Part shown: piece by piece, positions 7,760-16,470 of the stretch
Numbering within the stretch: the first letter of the stretch is position 1
Layout of the letters: the number at the start of each line of letters is the position of its first letter
Assembly: GCF_001813675.1 (NCBI RefSeq)
Contig: NZ_KV813675.1
Span: 539,734 to 580,758, forward strand
DNA length: 41,025 bases
Reading direction: 5' to 3'
From: Streptococcus sp. HMSC078D09
GTDB lineage: Bacteria; Bacillota; Bacilli; Lactobacillales; Streptococcaceae
The notes under the pieces: model-generated
Told to the model about the DNA's origin: nothing
Seen by the model: only the letters and a program-made list of their open reading frames with translations
The model's database searches: none
Program-made: the position numbers and the translations under genes

Positions 7760-9322
7760 ATGAAAAACAGGAAATTTGCCTATCTGCTCCTTGGAGCAGC
7801 TGCTTTAGCTGGCTTGACGGCTTGTGGAGCTTCCACAAATAAATCAAGCAATGACAAGAATGATGGAAATACCTTCAAGATCACGACCGTTCGTTGGTCG
7901 GATTGGGGGGAAGACTATCACAAAGGTTTTCTAGATGATTCAGCCAAGGAATCAGGTATCAAGATCAAATGGGATACCATGGTGGCTGCAGACTGGTCGG
8001 ATAAGAAATCTGTCCTTGTAGCCAGTGGAGATTTACCAGACGCATTCTTGGGATCCAATGCCTTCACGGATTCTGAAATCGCTCAGAACCAAAACATGTT
8101 CATTCCATTGGAAGACTTGATCAAGGATAATATGCCAAACTTGAACAAGGCCTTTGAAAAAGAACCGAAATTAAAAGCCATGGTGACCAACCCAGATGGT
8201 CATATTTACAGCCTGCCTAAGAAATTGCCAATGCGGCCAATCGTCGGCAATCAGCTCTTTATTAATAAGAAATGGTTGGACAACCTTGGCTTGAAGATGC
8301 CGGAAACCTATGATGAATTGGTGACTGTTTTACAAGCCTTCAAGGACAAAGATGCCAATGGCAATGGGGATGTCAATGATGAAATTCCATTTGGCTCTGG
8401 TAACTTTGATCCGACCTTCTCTTATATCTTGCCATTCAACAACCGTCTGGGTGGAGATAATACCTATGAAATGTCCGTCAAAGATGGCAAGCCGGTCTAT
8501 CTACGAACAGAAGAAAGTTATAAACAAGGGATAGCGGCGATGCATGAAGCCTACAAGAAAGGCTTGATCGACCCTGAACTCTTTACAGAAGATACCTCTA
8601 TGTCTGTTGCCAAACGGATGGACAAGGGAGTGGCACGTGTCGGTGTATCAAGTGGTTGGACAGCAGATGCAACCTTTGGCCAACATGCCAGCGAATATGC
8701 TCCTCTCCCAGCATTAAAAGGCCCTGATGGCAAACAATATGTCATTTCTGACCCAGATCATTTGAACTATGGACGCAATGAAATCCTGATCACGAATAAG
8801 TGCAAGGACCCTGCAAAATTGCTCAAATGGTTGGATAAATTCTACACGGATGATGCCAGTATCCAAAACTTCTATGGATCCTTTGGCATTGCGACTGAAA
8901 AAGATGGCGATAAGTACAAGGTCTTGGCTCCAAAAGATGGTAAATCTGCCGATGAATGGGCTTGGATCAATTCCCTTCGTGACTTTGGACCAAAATATGT
9001 GTCAGATGATATCAATAGTCATGTCGACATCGACCAAACACAGGGTGATGGCCTCAAATTGAAGATGGACAAAGAATTGAAACAATACGCTTTGCCAGCA
9101 TATCCAAATGTCATCTACTCTCAAGAAGAATTAAACAAATTATCCTCTATTTATGTAGATATCAACTCTTATGTTACCCAACAAGCTTCTAAATGGGTAG
9201 TAGAAGGGGGCATCGAAAAAGAATGGGATGATTACAAAGCAACCTTGAAGAAGATGGGCATTGATGACTTTATGAAGATTCAACAGGATGCCTATGATCG
9301 TTACCAAAAAGAAGTGAAGTAA
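7760..9322 (+). CDS. Sugar-binding lipoprotein, LplA/YtcQ type
   Basis: Extracellular solute-binding lipoprotein, 520 residues. It has a short basic signal peptide and lipobox LTAC with modified Cys22, so it is anchored outside the membrane. DANGNGDVNDEIPF (near 197-210) looks like the EF-hand-style calcium loop common in large binding proteins of this family. It follows the permeases by 9 bases and completes an importer without its own ATPase. Substrate is unknown: long oligosaccharides such as glycans are plausible from the family and from the adjacent YesMN system, but the sequence alone does not settle it. Confidence 0.88.
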   Translation: MKNRKFAYLLLGAAALAGLTACGASTNKSSNDKNDGNTFKITTVRWSDWGEDYHKGFLDDSAKESGIKIKWDTMVAADWSDKKSVLVASGDLPDAFLGSNAFTDSEIAQNQNMFIPLEDLIKDNMPNLNKAFEKEPKLKAMVTNPDGHIYSLPKKLPMRPIVGNQLFINKKWLDNLGLKMPETYDELVTVLQAFKDKDANGNGDVNDEIPFGSGNFDPTFSYILPFNNRLGGDNTYEMSVKDGKPVYLRTEESYKQGIAAMHEAYKKGLIDPELFTEDTSMSVAKRMDKGVARVGVSSGWTADATFGQHASEYAPLPALKGPDGKQYVISDPDHLNYGRNEILITNKCKDPAKLLKWLDKFYTDDASIQNFYGSFGIATEKDGDKYKVLAPKDGKSADEWAWINSLRDFGPKYVSDDINSHVDIDQTQGDGLKLKMDKELKQYALPAYPNVIYSQEELNKLSSIYVDINSYVTQQASKWVVEGGIEKEWDDYKATLKKMGIDDFMKIQQDAYDRYQKEVK

Positions 9323-9351
9323 CAGGGGTCTAAATGGATTCAAGTAAGTAA

Positions 9352-9374
9352 CTCAGGGGCCTAAGGCCCCTGAG
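9352..9374 (+). other. GC-rich intercistronic hairpin after the binding protein
   Basis: CTCAGGGGCC and GGCCCCTGAG form a perfect 10-bp stem with a TAA loop. No T run follows, so it is probably not a terminator. A stem here could protect the binding-protein mRNA 3' end and raise its level relative to the downstream gene. Confidence 0.6.
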
Positions 9375-9426
9375 TGCTTCCCTAGAGGAAGTAGCAGAAA
9401 TTGAGATGAAGCACAAGGAGAAGAAG

Positions 9427-10065
9427 ATGCAAAAATTATTTTCATTGGATGGACGCTTGGTCAAGATCTTGACCCGGTTGACAGACATCATTATCTTGAA
9501 CACCTTGTTTATCGTTTGCTGCCTTCCGGTTCTCACGATCGGTGCGTCGCTTACGGCTTTAGCAACCATGTGGCACCGCTTGTTGAAAGGGGAAGATACG
9601 GATCTCGTCTTTCATTTTTTCCGTCTCTTTCGCACCAATTTCAAGCAAGCGACGGTGATTTGGCTGACTTGTCTAGGACTATCAGCCCTTCTTTATCTGG
9701 ATTACTGTCTTTTTTCAAATACGGCCTTCTTAAGTGAGTATGGAATTTGGATCTTGCTTCCCTTTTTCGTCCTTCTATGTGGAGGGATGACCTTGATCTT
9801 CCCTTATATCGGCCTCTTTGAAGACCCTACAAGAAAGGTCTGTCTGAATAGTTTCCTCATTGCTCTCTTAAATCCTATTCAAACCATCTTTCTTGTCTTC
9901 TTCAATCTGGCAGTAGTTTATATCAGTCTTAGTAGTCCGGAACGGTTACTGACAGCTATTTATCTCTTTACCTTTGGTGGTTTCGCCTTGTGGAGCTTCT
10001 TAAATGTTCGACTGACCGATCAGATCTTTTCAAAGATCCAAGAAGGAGGAGTCTTTGAAAAATAA
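9427..10065 (+). CDS. yesL: YesL-like membrane protein (DUF624)
   Basis: About 212 residues with four or five hydrophobic helices. The N-terminal pattern LFSLDGRLVKILTRLTDIIILN matches the DUF624/YesL family, whose members recur beside YesMN and LplB/YtcP importers; its biochemical role is not known to me. I start at ATG 9427, because AAGGAGAAG sits immediately before it and the family begins here, not at ATG 9406. It closes the transporter gene cluster and is followed by a terminator. Confidence 0.8.
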   Translation: MQKLFSLDGRLVKILTRLTDIIILNTLFIVCCLPVLTIGASLTALATMWHRLLKGEDTDLVFHFFRLFRTNFKQATVIWLTCLGLSALLYLDYCLFSNTAFLSEYGIWILLPFFVLLCGGMTLIFPYIGLFEDPTRKVCLNSFLIALLNPIQTIFLVFFNLAVVYISLSSPERLLTAIYLFTFGGFALWSFLNVRLTDQIFSKIQEGGVFEK

Positions 10066-10113
10066 GGTCAAGCAAGTGGGACGCATATTTTCCTAATATT
10101 ATTTAAATCGAAT

Positions 10114-10145
10114 AAAGTTTCCTAGAAAATCTAGGAAACTTTTTC
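10114..10145 (+). terminator. Terminator after yesL
   Basis: AAGTTTCCTAGA pairs with TCTAGGAAACTT around an AAA loop and is followed by T5. This is a canonical intrinsic terminator separating the transporter genes from the vex locus. Confidence 0.88.
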
Positions 10146-10174
10146 TATTTCATAAACATTTCACATTTCTTTTC

Positions 10175-10180
10175 TATAAT
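10175..10180 (+). promoter_or_regulatory. -10 box of the vex promoter
   Basis: A consensus TATAAT lies 67 bases before the vex1 start, just after the preceding terminator. No convincing -35 was found at the usual distance. Confidence 0.5.
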
Positions 10181-10191
10181 AACTATAACAA

Positions 10192-10230
10192 ATGATGAAA
10201 GCGTCCACATTGCATTGCTATGGACCTTGA
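10192..10230 (+). other. Possible 12-codon leader peptide upstream of vex1
   Basis: An ATG at 10192 opens a frame of 12 codons (MMKASTLHCYGP) that stops 3 bases before the vex1 ribosome-binding site. It starts about 5 bases after the predicted transcription start and has no Shine-Dalgarno sequence. It could be chance. Confidence 0.2.
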
Positions 10231-10246
10231 AATGGAGGGTAAGATC

Positions 10247-11509
10247 ATGCTCTTACAACAGGCAATCGCCTATATTTCTCGAAAAAGAACGAGGAATCTG
10301 GTTCTCTTTCTGATTCTCCTTTTGATCCTTTCTTGCTTGTATTTCTGTTTTTCACTGATGCAAGTGGGAGGAAGGTTAGAGGAACATATCAAGCAGTCGG
10401 CTGGGACCAGCTTTGCCCTGACCAGTAAGCAGGGGGCTACTCCCTTTCCTCTAAAGGAGGCTAAAAAGGTGCAGCAGCTAGCTGGGGTGGGAGCCATGGT
10501 TCCTCAATATGAAAGTCCCGTTCGTATTCTTGGTAAAGAAGCGGTGACTGGGCAGCAGTCGGTAGAGCGGGATGATTTGGGTCAGGAAGCCAAGCAAGCG
10601 CTAGGCGCTGTTTTTACCCAGAAGACAGACCAGCACCTAGATTTCCGCAGTGGCAGTTTTCAACTGGTGCAAGGCAAGCACTTATCCGACAAGGCTCGCG
10701 GGCAGATCTTGATTCACCAAGAGTTGGCTAAGAAGAATAAGCTAAAGGTCGGAGATTCCTTGACCTTATCCAGCTTTCAGATGGGAGAGACTCCTGCCAA
10801 AGAGCAAACCTTTAAAATCGTTGGGATCTTTTCGGGTAAGAAACAGGAAAAATTCACAGGAATGACCTCTGATTTGAGTGAAAACCAAGTCTACCTTTCT
10901 TATGAGGATGCGACCAAGCTTCTTGGTCTCAGTCAGCAAGAAGTGACCCAGGTCACCTTTGGGGTCAAAGATCCTGAGAAAATCGATGCCCTCTTGAAGC
11001 AAGTCAAAAGCTTGGATCTGGATTGGCAATCGCTACGCGTGGTCGAAGATCGCAAGGCCTTTGACCAGATGAAGGAATCCTCTCAGACCCTAGAAGGCCT
11101 GGTGCGGATCATGATGATCGTCCTCCTGGTGACGGGAGCAGGTGCCCTATCGCTCTTACTCAGTCTCTGGACACGAGAGCGGATTCATGAAATCGGCGTC
11201 CTCTTATCCATTGGGAAGAGCAAGGGCCGGATCTTTAGACAGTTCCTCTTGGAAGTGGTGCTGGTATCCTTACTAGCAGTGATCCCAGCCTTTCTCATCG
11301 GGCGGATGGTCAGCCATCGTTTCTTAGAGCAGTTTGTCGGACAGACCGGTCAACAGCAAACCCTAGAATTGCTCAACCAAGTCCCTCAAGGCCTTTCCTT
11401 AGGAATCGCCTATGCTAGCCTCTTGTGCTTGATCCTTCTGTCGCTCGGTGTAACGACCAGCATGATCTGGCGCAAGAGTCCAAAAGAAATATTAACAAAA
11501 ATGAGTTAA
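10247..11509 (+). CDS. vex1: FtsX-type ABC permease, Vex1 homolog
   Basis: About 420 residues. An N-terminal transmembrane helix (about 15-36), a large extracellular domain, and three C-terminal helices form the MacB/FtsX permease fold. Order and lengths match pneumococcal vex1-vex2-vex3-vncR-vncS. I start at ATG 10247, which has GGAGGG upstream and lines up with the start of the paralog Vex3 (MLRNAFAYITRK versus MLLQQAIAYISRK). It is the first gene of the operon. In pneumococcus this locus was once linked to vancomycin tolerance, a link later revised; the exported substrate is not established. Confidence 0.85.
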   Translation: MLLQQAIAYISRKRTRNLVLFLILLLILSCLYFCFSLMQVGGRLEEHIKQSAGTSFALTSKQGATPFPLKEAKKVQQLAGVGAMVPQYESPVRILGKEAVTGQQSVERDDLGQEAKQALGAVFTQKTDQHLDFRSGSFQLVQGKHLSDKARGQILIHQELAKKNKLKVGDSLTLSSFQMGETPAKEQTFKIVGIFSGKKQEKFTGMTSDLSENQVYLSYEDATKLLGLSQQEVTQVTFGVKDPEKIDALLKQVKSLDLDWQSLRVVEDRKAFDQMKESSQTLEGLVRIMMIVLLVTGAGALSLLLSLWTRERIHEIGVLLSIGKSKGRIFRQFLLEVVLVSLLAVIPAFLIGRMVSHRFLEQFVGQTGQQQTLELLNQVPQGLSLGIAYASLLCLILLSLGVTTSMIWRKSPKEILTKMS

Positions 11510-11515
11510 GGAGAA

Positions 11516-12157
11516 ATGACACCTATGTTAGAACTCAAACATGTATCCTATAGTTACCAAAGCTACCAAGAAGAGATCTTCTCAGACGTGAACTATCAGT
11601 TCGCAAATGGGACATTTTACAGCATTATCGGTCAGTCTGGAGCAGGGAAATCGACCCTCCTCTCCCTTTTGGCTGGACTGGATAATCCCAAGAAGGGGCA
11701 GGTTCTCTTTGATGGAGAGGACATCCAGACCAAAGGGTCTAGCTACCACCGCAAGCACCATGTCTCCCTGGTCTTTCAGAATTACAATCTAATCGATTAT
11801 TTGACGCCACTGGAAAATGTCCGCCTGGTCAACAAACAAGCTGGGAAAGACATTCTCTTGGAGTTGGGATTGGACGAAACGCAAATCAAACGCAATGTCC
11901 TGCAACTATCTGGAGGGCAGCAACAGCGGGTGGCCATTGCGCGTGCGCTCGTTTCAGAAGCACCTGTCATCTTGGCGGATGAACCGACAGGAAACCTTGA
12001 CGAACAGACAGCAGGTGACATTATTGCCATTTTGAAGAAGTTGGCCAAGGAACGCCAAAAATGTGTCATTGTCGTCACCCACAGTAAGGAAGTGGCAGAG
12101 GCCTCCGATGTGGTCTTGGAATTGAGTCGCCGTAGCCTTGTTGAGAAGAGCAAGTAA
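11516..12157 (+). CDS. vex2: ABC transporter ATPase, Vex2 homolog
   Basis: Cytosolic ATPase, 213 residues, of the MacB/LolD subfamily. Walker A is GQSGAGKST (about 38-46), signature LSGGQQQR, Walker B VILADEPTGNLD, and the switch His lies in VVVTHS. It lies between two FtsX-type permeases and should power that heterodimer. The start is uncertain: AAGGAG overlaps the vex1 stop, 2 bases before ATG 11516 and 11 before ATG 11525. The second gives a protein beginning MLELKHVSY, which looks more like relatives. Confidence 0.9.
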   Translation: MTPMLELKHVSYSYQSYQEEIFSDVNYQFANGTFYSIIGQSGAGKSTLLSLLAGLDNPKKGQVLFDGEDIQTKGSSYHRKHHVSLVFQNYNLIDYLTPLENVRLVNKQAGKDILLELGLDETQIKRNVLQLSGGQQQRVAIARALVSEAPVILADEPTGNLDEQTAGDIIAILKKLAKERQKCVIVVTHSKEVAEASDVVLELSRRSLVEKSK

Positions 12158-12169
12158 GGAGGGAATGCT

Positions 12170-13546
12170 ATGTTGCGAAATGCTTTTGCTTATATCACAC
12201 GTAAATGGCCCAAGTCTCTCTTGCTCTTTGCCATCATTCTCCTCATGGGGACCTTGAGCTTGATCGGACTCTCTATGAAGGGAGCGACCCAAAAAGCTTC
12301 ATCGGAAAGCCTGGGATCCATCACCAATAGCTTCTCCATGCAGATCAACCGCAGGACCAATCCGGGAACCCCTCGGGGAGCTGGGAATCTCAGAGGAGAA
12401 GATATCGAAAAAATCAGCCAGGTAGAGGGGATCACCTCCTCCATCAAGCGGATCAATGCCATCGCAGATATCCTAGATCACGAGATCATTGAGACCGAAG
12501 AAACCCTGCAAAATCAATCTCCAGAGCGGGCAAAATACTTCAAGAATACCTTGATGGTGACGGGGGTCAATGACTCTTCAAAAGAAGATAAATTTGTCTC
12601 TGGAGCCTACAAGCTGGTCCAAGGGGAGCATCTGACAGACAATGATAAAAACCAAATCCTCATGCATGAAGATTTGGCGAAAAAGAATGGCCTCAAGGTA
12701 GGCGATAAGGTGCGTCTCAAGTCCAATCTCTACGATGCTGACAATGAAAAAGGGGCCAATGAAACTGTCGAAGTGACCATTAAGGGTCTGTTCTCAGGGA
12801 AGAACCAAGCTCCTCTAACTTACGCTCAAGAATTGTATGAAGATACGCTCATTTCTGACCTAGATACAGCTGCCAAGCTCTATGGTAATACTGTCCAAAC
12901 AGCTACCTATGAGGATGCGACCTTCTTTGCCAAAGGGGATCAGGACCTAGATGCCTTGATCGAAAAAATCAAAGCACTCGATATCGACTGGAACCTCTAT
13001 GACCTGGTTAAGAGCTCTTCCAACTACCCAGCCTTGCAAAATTCCATCAGCAGCATGTTCCAAGTGGCGGACTACTTGTTTATCGGTAGCCTCATCTTTG
13101 CTAGCTTGCTTATTACCCTTCTCCTCGTACTGTGGCTCAATGCCCGTCGCAGAGAAGTGGGTATCTTGCTGGCTTTGGGACTCTCCAAGGTACAGATTGC
13201 GGGACAATTCGTGGCAGAATTGGTCATGATTTCCATCCCCGCCTTCCTCCTCTCCTATGGAGTTGCAGGACTTCTTGCCAAAGCAGTGGGAGATACGGTG
13301 CTTAAGAACGTAACCAGTGGCATTGCCAAACAAATGGCTCAAGAATCCTCTGCAGCCAACCTTGGTGGTGGAGCTGAGGCAGAAAGCTTCAGTAAGACCC
13401 TGACAGACCTCCATATGGACATCCAACCGAGCCAATTGTTGGTGATTGTTTTGGTTGGTGGCCTCCTCTTGATTCTGGTATCCATTCTTTCTTCACAATG
13501 GCTCTTGCATAAGAAACCAAAAGATCTCTTGGTGGATGTCGAATAA
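12170..13546 (+). CDS. vex3: FtsX-type ABC permease, Vex3 homolog
   Basis: 458 residues with one N-terminal helix (about 16-36), a long extracellular MacB-like domain, and three C-terminal helices (near 300-325, 345-370, 420-445). It is a paralog of Vex1: both share the N-terminal start and the motif LVQGxHLxDxxxxQILxHxDLAKKNxLKVGDxxxL. AAGGAGGG precedes ATG 12170. With Vex1 and Vex2 it forms a putative exporter or mechanotransmission-type ABC system, next to the VncRS regulators. Confidence 0.87.
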   Translation: MLRNAFAYITRKWPKSLLLFAIILLMGTLSLIGLSMKGATQKASSESLGSITNSFSMQINRRTNPGTPRGAGNLRGEDIEKISQVEGITSSIKRINAIADILDHEIIETEETLQNQSPERAKYFKNTLMVTGVNDSSKEDKFVSGAYKLVQGEHLTDNDKNQILMHEDLAKKNGLKVGDKVRLKSNLYDADNEKGANETVEVTIKGLFSGKNQAPLTYAQELYEDTLISDLDTAAKLYGNTVQTATYEDATFFAKGDQDLDALIEKIKALDIDWNLYDLVKSSSNYPALQNSISSMFQVADYLFIGSLIFASLLITLLLVLWLNARRREVGILLALGLSKVQIAGQFVAELVMISIPAFLLSYGVAGLLAKAVGDTVLKNVTSGIAKQMAQESSAANLGGGAEAESFSKTLTDLHMDIQPSQLLVIVLVGGLLLILVSILSSQWLLHKKPKDLLVDVE

Positions 13547-13550
13547 GAGA

Positions 13551-13580
13551 TTGTTTCCTAAAATAGAAATAGGGTATAAT
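13551..13580 (+). promoter_or_regulatory. Promoter of vncRS
   Basis: TTGTTT (13551-13556), an 18-bp spacer and TATAAT (13575-13580) lie in the 72-base gap after vex3. The regulators can therefore be transcribed separately from the transporter. Confidence 0.7.
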
Positions 13581-13618
13581 AGGAGGTAGAAGAAGTTTCT
13601 TAGATAAAAGGAAAGTGT

Positions 13619-14272
13619 ATGAAGATACTAATCGTAGAAGATGAAGTCCTGATTCGCGAAGGGATGAGCGACTATCTCATGGAATGTGGTTATGAAGTCT
13701 TTGAAGCAGGAGATGGGCAGGAGGCCCTGGAGCTCTTTCACAGAGAAGCGCCGGATCTGGTCTTGCTGGATATCCAGCTCCCTATTCTCAATGGCTTGGA
13801 AGTGCTCAAGACTATCCGGAAGACCAGCTCGGTTCCTGTCCTCATGCTGACAGCCTTCCATGATGAAGACTATAAGTTGACGGCCTTTGGAGAGTTGGCG
13901 GACGGCTACCTGGAAAAACCCTTCTCCTTGTCCCTCTTGAAGGTCCGTATCGAAGCTATTTTTAAAAAGCTTCAGCCTTCCCGGGTCTTCACCTATGGAG
14001 AGGCACGAGTGGATTTTGAGAGCTATACAGCCAGCCTAGCTGGTCAAGCTATCTCCATGAATGCCAAGGAGTTGGAAATCTTGGAATACTTGCTCCAGCA
14101 TGAAGGCAAGGCCCGGACTCGCTCTCAGATCCTCGATGCCGTCTGGAAGGAGACAGAGGAAATTCCTTTTGACCGGGTGATTGATGTCTATATCAAGGAA
14201 CTACGAAAAAAACTAGAGCTGGACTGTATCGTTACGGTACGCAATGTCGGCTATAAATTGGAGAGACCATGA
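13619..14272 (+). CDS. vncR: OmpR-type response regulator VncR
   Basis: 217-residue cytosolic response regulator. The receiver domain has acidic residues near 8-9, phospho-acceptor Asp51 in VLLDIQLP, and Lys in LEKPFSLSLLK. The C-terminal winged helix ends in RVIDVYIKELRKKLELDCIVTVRNVGYKLER. The sequence closely recalls pneumococcal VncR. AAAGGAAAG precedes ATG 13619. Its stop overlaps the vncS start (ATGA). Confidence 0.92.
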   Translation: MKILIVEDEVLIREGMSDYLMECGYEVFEAGDGQEALELFHREAPDLVLLDIQLPILNGLEVLKTIRKTSSVPVLMLTAFHDEDYKLTAFGELADGYLEKPFSLSLLKVRIEAIFKKLQPSRVFTYGEARVDFESYTASLAGQAISMNAKELEILEYLLQHEGKARTRSQILDAVWKETEEIPFDRVIDVYIKELRKKLELDCIVTVRNVGYKLERP

Positions 14273-15594
14273 CCGAACGGAGTATCTTTGCAAAGATCTT
14301 TCTGATCACCTTTGCCCTTTTTAGTGGCTTAGTCATCCTTCTACATGCTTCGGTTTACTTTATTTTCCCATCGACCTATATCGAGTCCCAGCGCCAGACG
14401 ATTTTGAAGAAATCACAGGCCCTGGCCAAGAGTTTCCAGGGCCAGGAAGAAGGGACCATTGAGTCGGTCATCGACCTTTATTCTAAGACCAATGATATCA
14501 AGGTCTCGATCAAGGGCAAGGAAAAACAAAATGCCCTAGAGGTCAAGGATGATCTGCTCGTGAACCCTGACAGCCAGAACAATTCTCTGGTCATTGAAGA
14601 GCGAAAGATCCATACCAAAGAGGGGAAGGACTTGACCTTGCAATTCTTAGCAACTGTCGATTCCCAAAAGGAAGCGCGAGACATCAGTCTGGGCTTTCTT
14701 CCCTATAGTCTTCTTGCTTCCTTTGTCCTGTCTCTGATTGCTTCCTATCTCTATGCCCGCCTGATTTCTGCTCCGATCCTGGAGATCAAGCAGATGACCA
14801 AGCGGATGAAGCGCTTGGATCGGACAGCCAGTCTTCCCATTCATTCGCAGGATGAGATCGGCGTCCTCAAGCAACAGATCAACGACCTTTATCACCATCT
14901 CCTAGAGGTGATCGACAATCTAGAGCAGCAGAAACAGGAAAATCTGAAGTTGGAGCAGATGAAGGTCGAATTCCTACGGGGGGCCTCACATGAGCTCAAG
15001 ACGCCGCTAGCCAGCTTGAAGATTATCCTAGAAAATATGCGGGATAAGATCGGTCGCTACAAGGACCGGGACCGCTACCTGTCGGTCTCCCTCGATATCG
15101 TTGATGAGATGAACCAGATCGTCCTGGAAATCCTATCCCTGTCCTCTGTCCAAGAATTGGCCGGAGACAAGGAGTTGATCCAGCTGGATCAGGTCGTAGA
15201 GCAGATCCTCGACCAGTACAAGGTCTTGGCTCAATCCCGCGCGCTCACGATTGATAATCAGATCCCTGACAAAGCAGTCTATATGGACCCAGCGATTCTG
15301 AAATTGGTCCTCTCAAATGTCATCAGTAATGCCGTTAAGCATTCGGATGCCGGTGGAGAGATCCAGCTCCGCCTCGAAGAGGAAGGGACGCACTTGGCGG
15401 TTGAAAATACCAGCCAGGAAATGGTAGAGACTGCTGAGATGCCAATGACCGCTAGCCGCCAGAAGAAGGAAGGTGGCCTAGGGCTCTTTGTGGTCCAACA
15501 CTTGCTAGATCATGAAGAACTAGCTTATCAATTTGATAAAACGGCTATGGGCTTGCTCTTCCGTATGGAGTTGCCCAAAGATCCACAAGAATAA
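14269..15594 (+). CDS. vncS: Sensor histidine kinase VncS
   Basis: 441-residue membrane kinase. Two helices (about 9-31 and 145-167) flank an extracellular sensor; a HAMP linker follows, then the HisKA domain with His241 in GASHELKTPLASLK, and an ATPase domain with N box NVISNAVKHSD and G box GGLGLFVVQHLL. It overlaps vncR by 4 bases and ends the vex-vncRS locus. A terminator within a repeat element follows at once. The vncRS region looks richer in GC than the DNA on either side. Confidence 0.92.
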   Translation: MTERSIFAKIFLITFALFSGLVILLHASVYFIFPSTYIESQRQTILKKSQALAKSFQGQEEGTIESVIDLYSKTNDIKVSIKGKEKQNALEVKDDLLVNPDSQNNSLVIEERKIHTKEGKDLTLQFLATVDSQKEARDISLGFLPYSLLASFVLSLIASYLYARLISAPILEIKQMTKRMKRLDRTASLPIHSQDEIGVLKQQINDLYHHLLEVIDNLEQQKQENLKLEQMKVEFLRGASHELKTPLASLKIILENMRDKIGRYKDRDRYLSVSLDIVDEMNQIVLEILSLSSVQELAGDKELIQLDQVVEQILDQYKVLAQSRALTIDNQIPDKAVYMDPAILKLVLSNVISNAVKHSDAGGEIQLRLEEEGTHLAVENTSQEMVETAEMPMTASRQKKEGGLGLFVVQHLLDHEELAYQFDKTAMGLLFRMELPKDPQE

Positions 15595-15776
15595 AAAGAG
15601 GCTGGGACAAAAGTCCTAGCCTCTCAATTGATTTTTGGATTGTTGAGCAAGACGCAGTGGTTGAGTGGGCTCTACTACGCTGATTTCATCAGCTTTTACA
15701 GCCCTACTCAACTGTGCGGAGGTGGGACGACGAAATCGAATTCTAACGAATGACCGATTTCTGTCTCACTCTCTTG
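15594..15776. repeat. Dispersed intergenic repeat element with internal dyads and a terminator
   Basis: The left part is a terminator-like hairpin (GAGGCTGGGAC, 15598-15608, with GTCCTAGCCTC, 15613-15623). The centre is a long imperfect stem (15653-15671 with 15700-15718) capped by a second hairpin (GCTGA/TCAGC, 15679-15693). The right end reads TCTGTCTCACTCTCT, whose complement resembles the left end, giving imperfect terminal inverted repeats. The right end recurs at 2-24, and a related GAGTCTGAGACA stem forms the terminator at 18481-18518. It separates vncS from the converging exporter genes. Confidence 0.65.
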
Positions 15777-15779
15777 TAT

Positions 15780-16469
15780 TTAATCAACCTTTTCTACCTT
15801 TAGCAGTTGGCCATGTTTTAATTCATAAATGGTATCCACATAGGTCAGGATGGAGCGGTCATGGGTCACCATGATGGCGCTCTTGTTTTTAGATTTGACT
15901 TCATTTTGGATCAATTGGGCGATTTCTTGTCCCCGATCAGGGTCTAGGCTAGCCGTTGGTTCATCGGCTAAAATGACCTGTGGATTTCCGATGAAGGCCC
16001 GAGCAATGGCTGCCCGTTGTTTTTGCCCACCGGACATCTGATTCGGATATTGGTGGTAACAAGCTTCGATGCCAAGATCTGCCAACAAGGCTTTGACTTC
16101 CTCTTGGCGTTTTTTCTTGTCCTTTTCCCCTTTTAATTTGGCCACCAGTTCTAACTGGTCACCGATTTTCATATAGGAGAGGAGCTGGTGGTCTTGAAAG
16201 ATAAAGCCGAGCAATTCCAGCCGTTTTTGCGTCCACTGGCCTTGGTTGAGGCCGGTCAAGTCTTGGCCAGCGATACGAATCTGCCCCTCATCCGCTGATA
16301 AAAGCAAGCCAGCGATAGCTAAGAGAGTGGATTTACCGGATCCTGAAGGGCCCAAGATGGCGACGAATTCGTTGGGTTCGACGCTTAAATTAAGCTGGTT
16401 GAGGACATGGTGCATCTGGCTACCATCGGCGTAGGATTTTCTGATATTTTCTAATGCAATAATGGCCAT
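15780..16469 (-). CDS. ABC exporter ATPase, HrtA-like
   Basis: About 229 residues, MacB/LolD-type ATPase. Walker A GPSGSGKST, Q-loop FIFQDHQLLSYMK, signature MSGGQKQR, Walker B VILADEPTASLD, and switch His in MVTHDR. The sequence from YPNQMSGG to the end recalls HrtA, the ATPase of the heme exporter HrtBA. I start at ATG 16469, six bases after GGAG; longer readings run back into the permease gene. The start lies one base after the permease stop, so expression is coupled. Heme as substrate is inferred from resemblance only. Confidence 0.82.
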   Translation of the reverse strand: MAIIALENIRKSYADGSQMHHVLNQLNLSVEPNEFVAILGPSGSGKSTLLAIAGLLLSADEGQIRIAGQDLTGLNQGQWTQKRLELLGFIFQDHQLLSYMKIGDQLELVAKLKGEKDKKKRQEEVKALLADLGIEACYHQYPNQMSGGQKQRAAIARAFIGNPQVILADEPTASLDPDRGQEIAQLIQNEVKSKNKSAIMVTHDRSILTYVDTIYELKHGQLLKVEKVD

Positions 16470-16470
16470 C

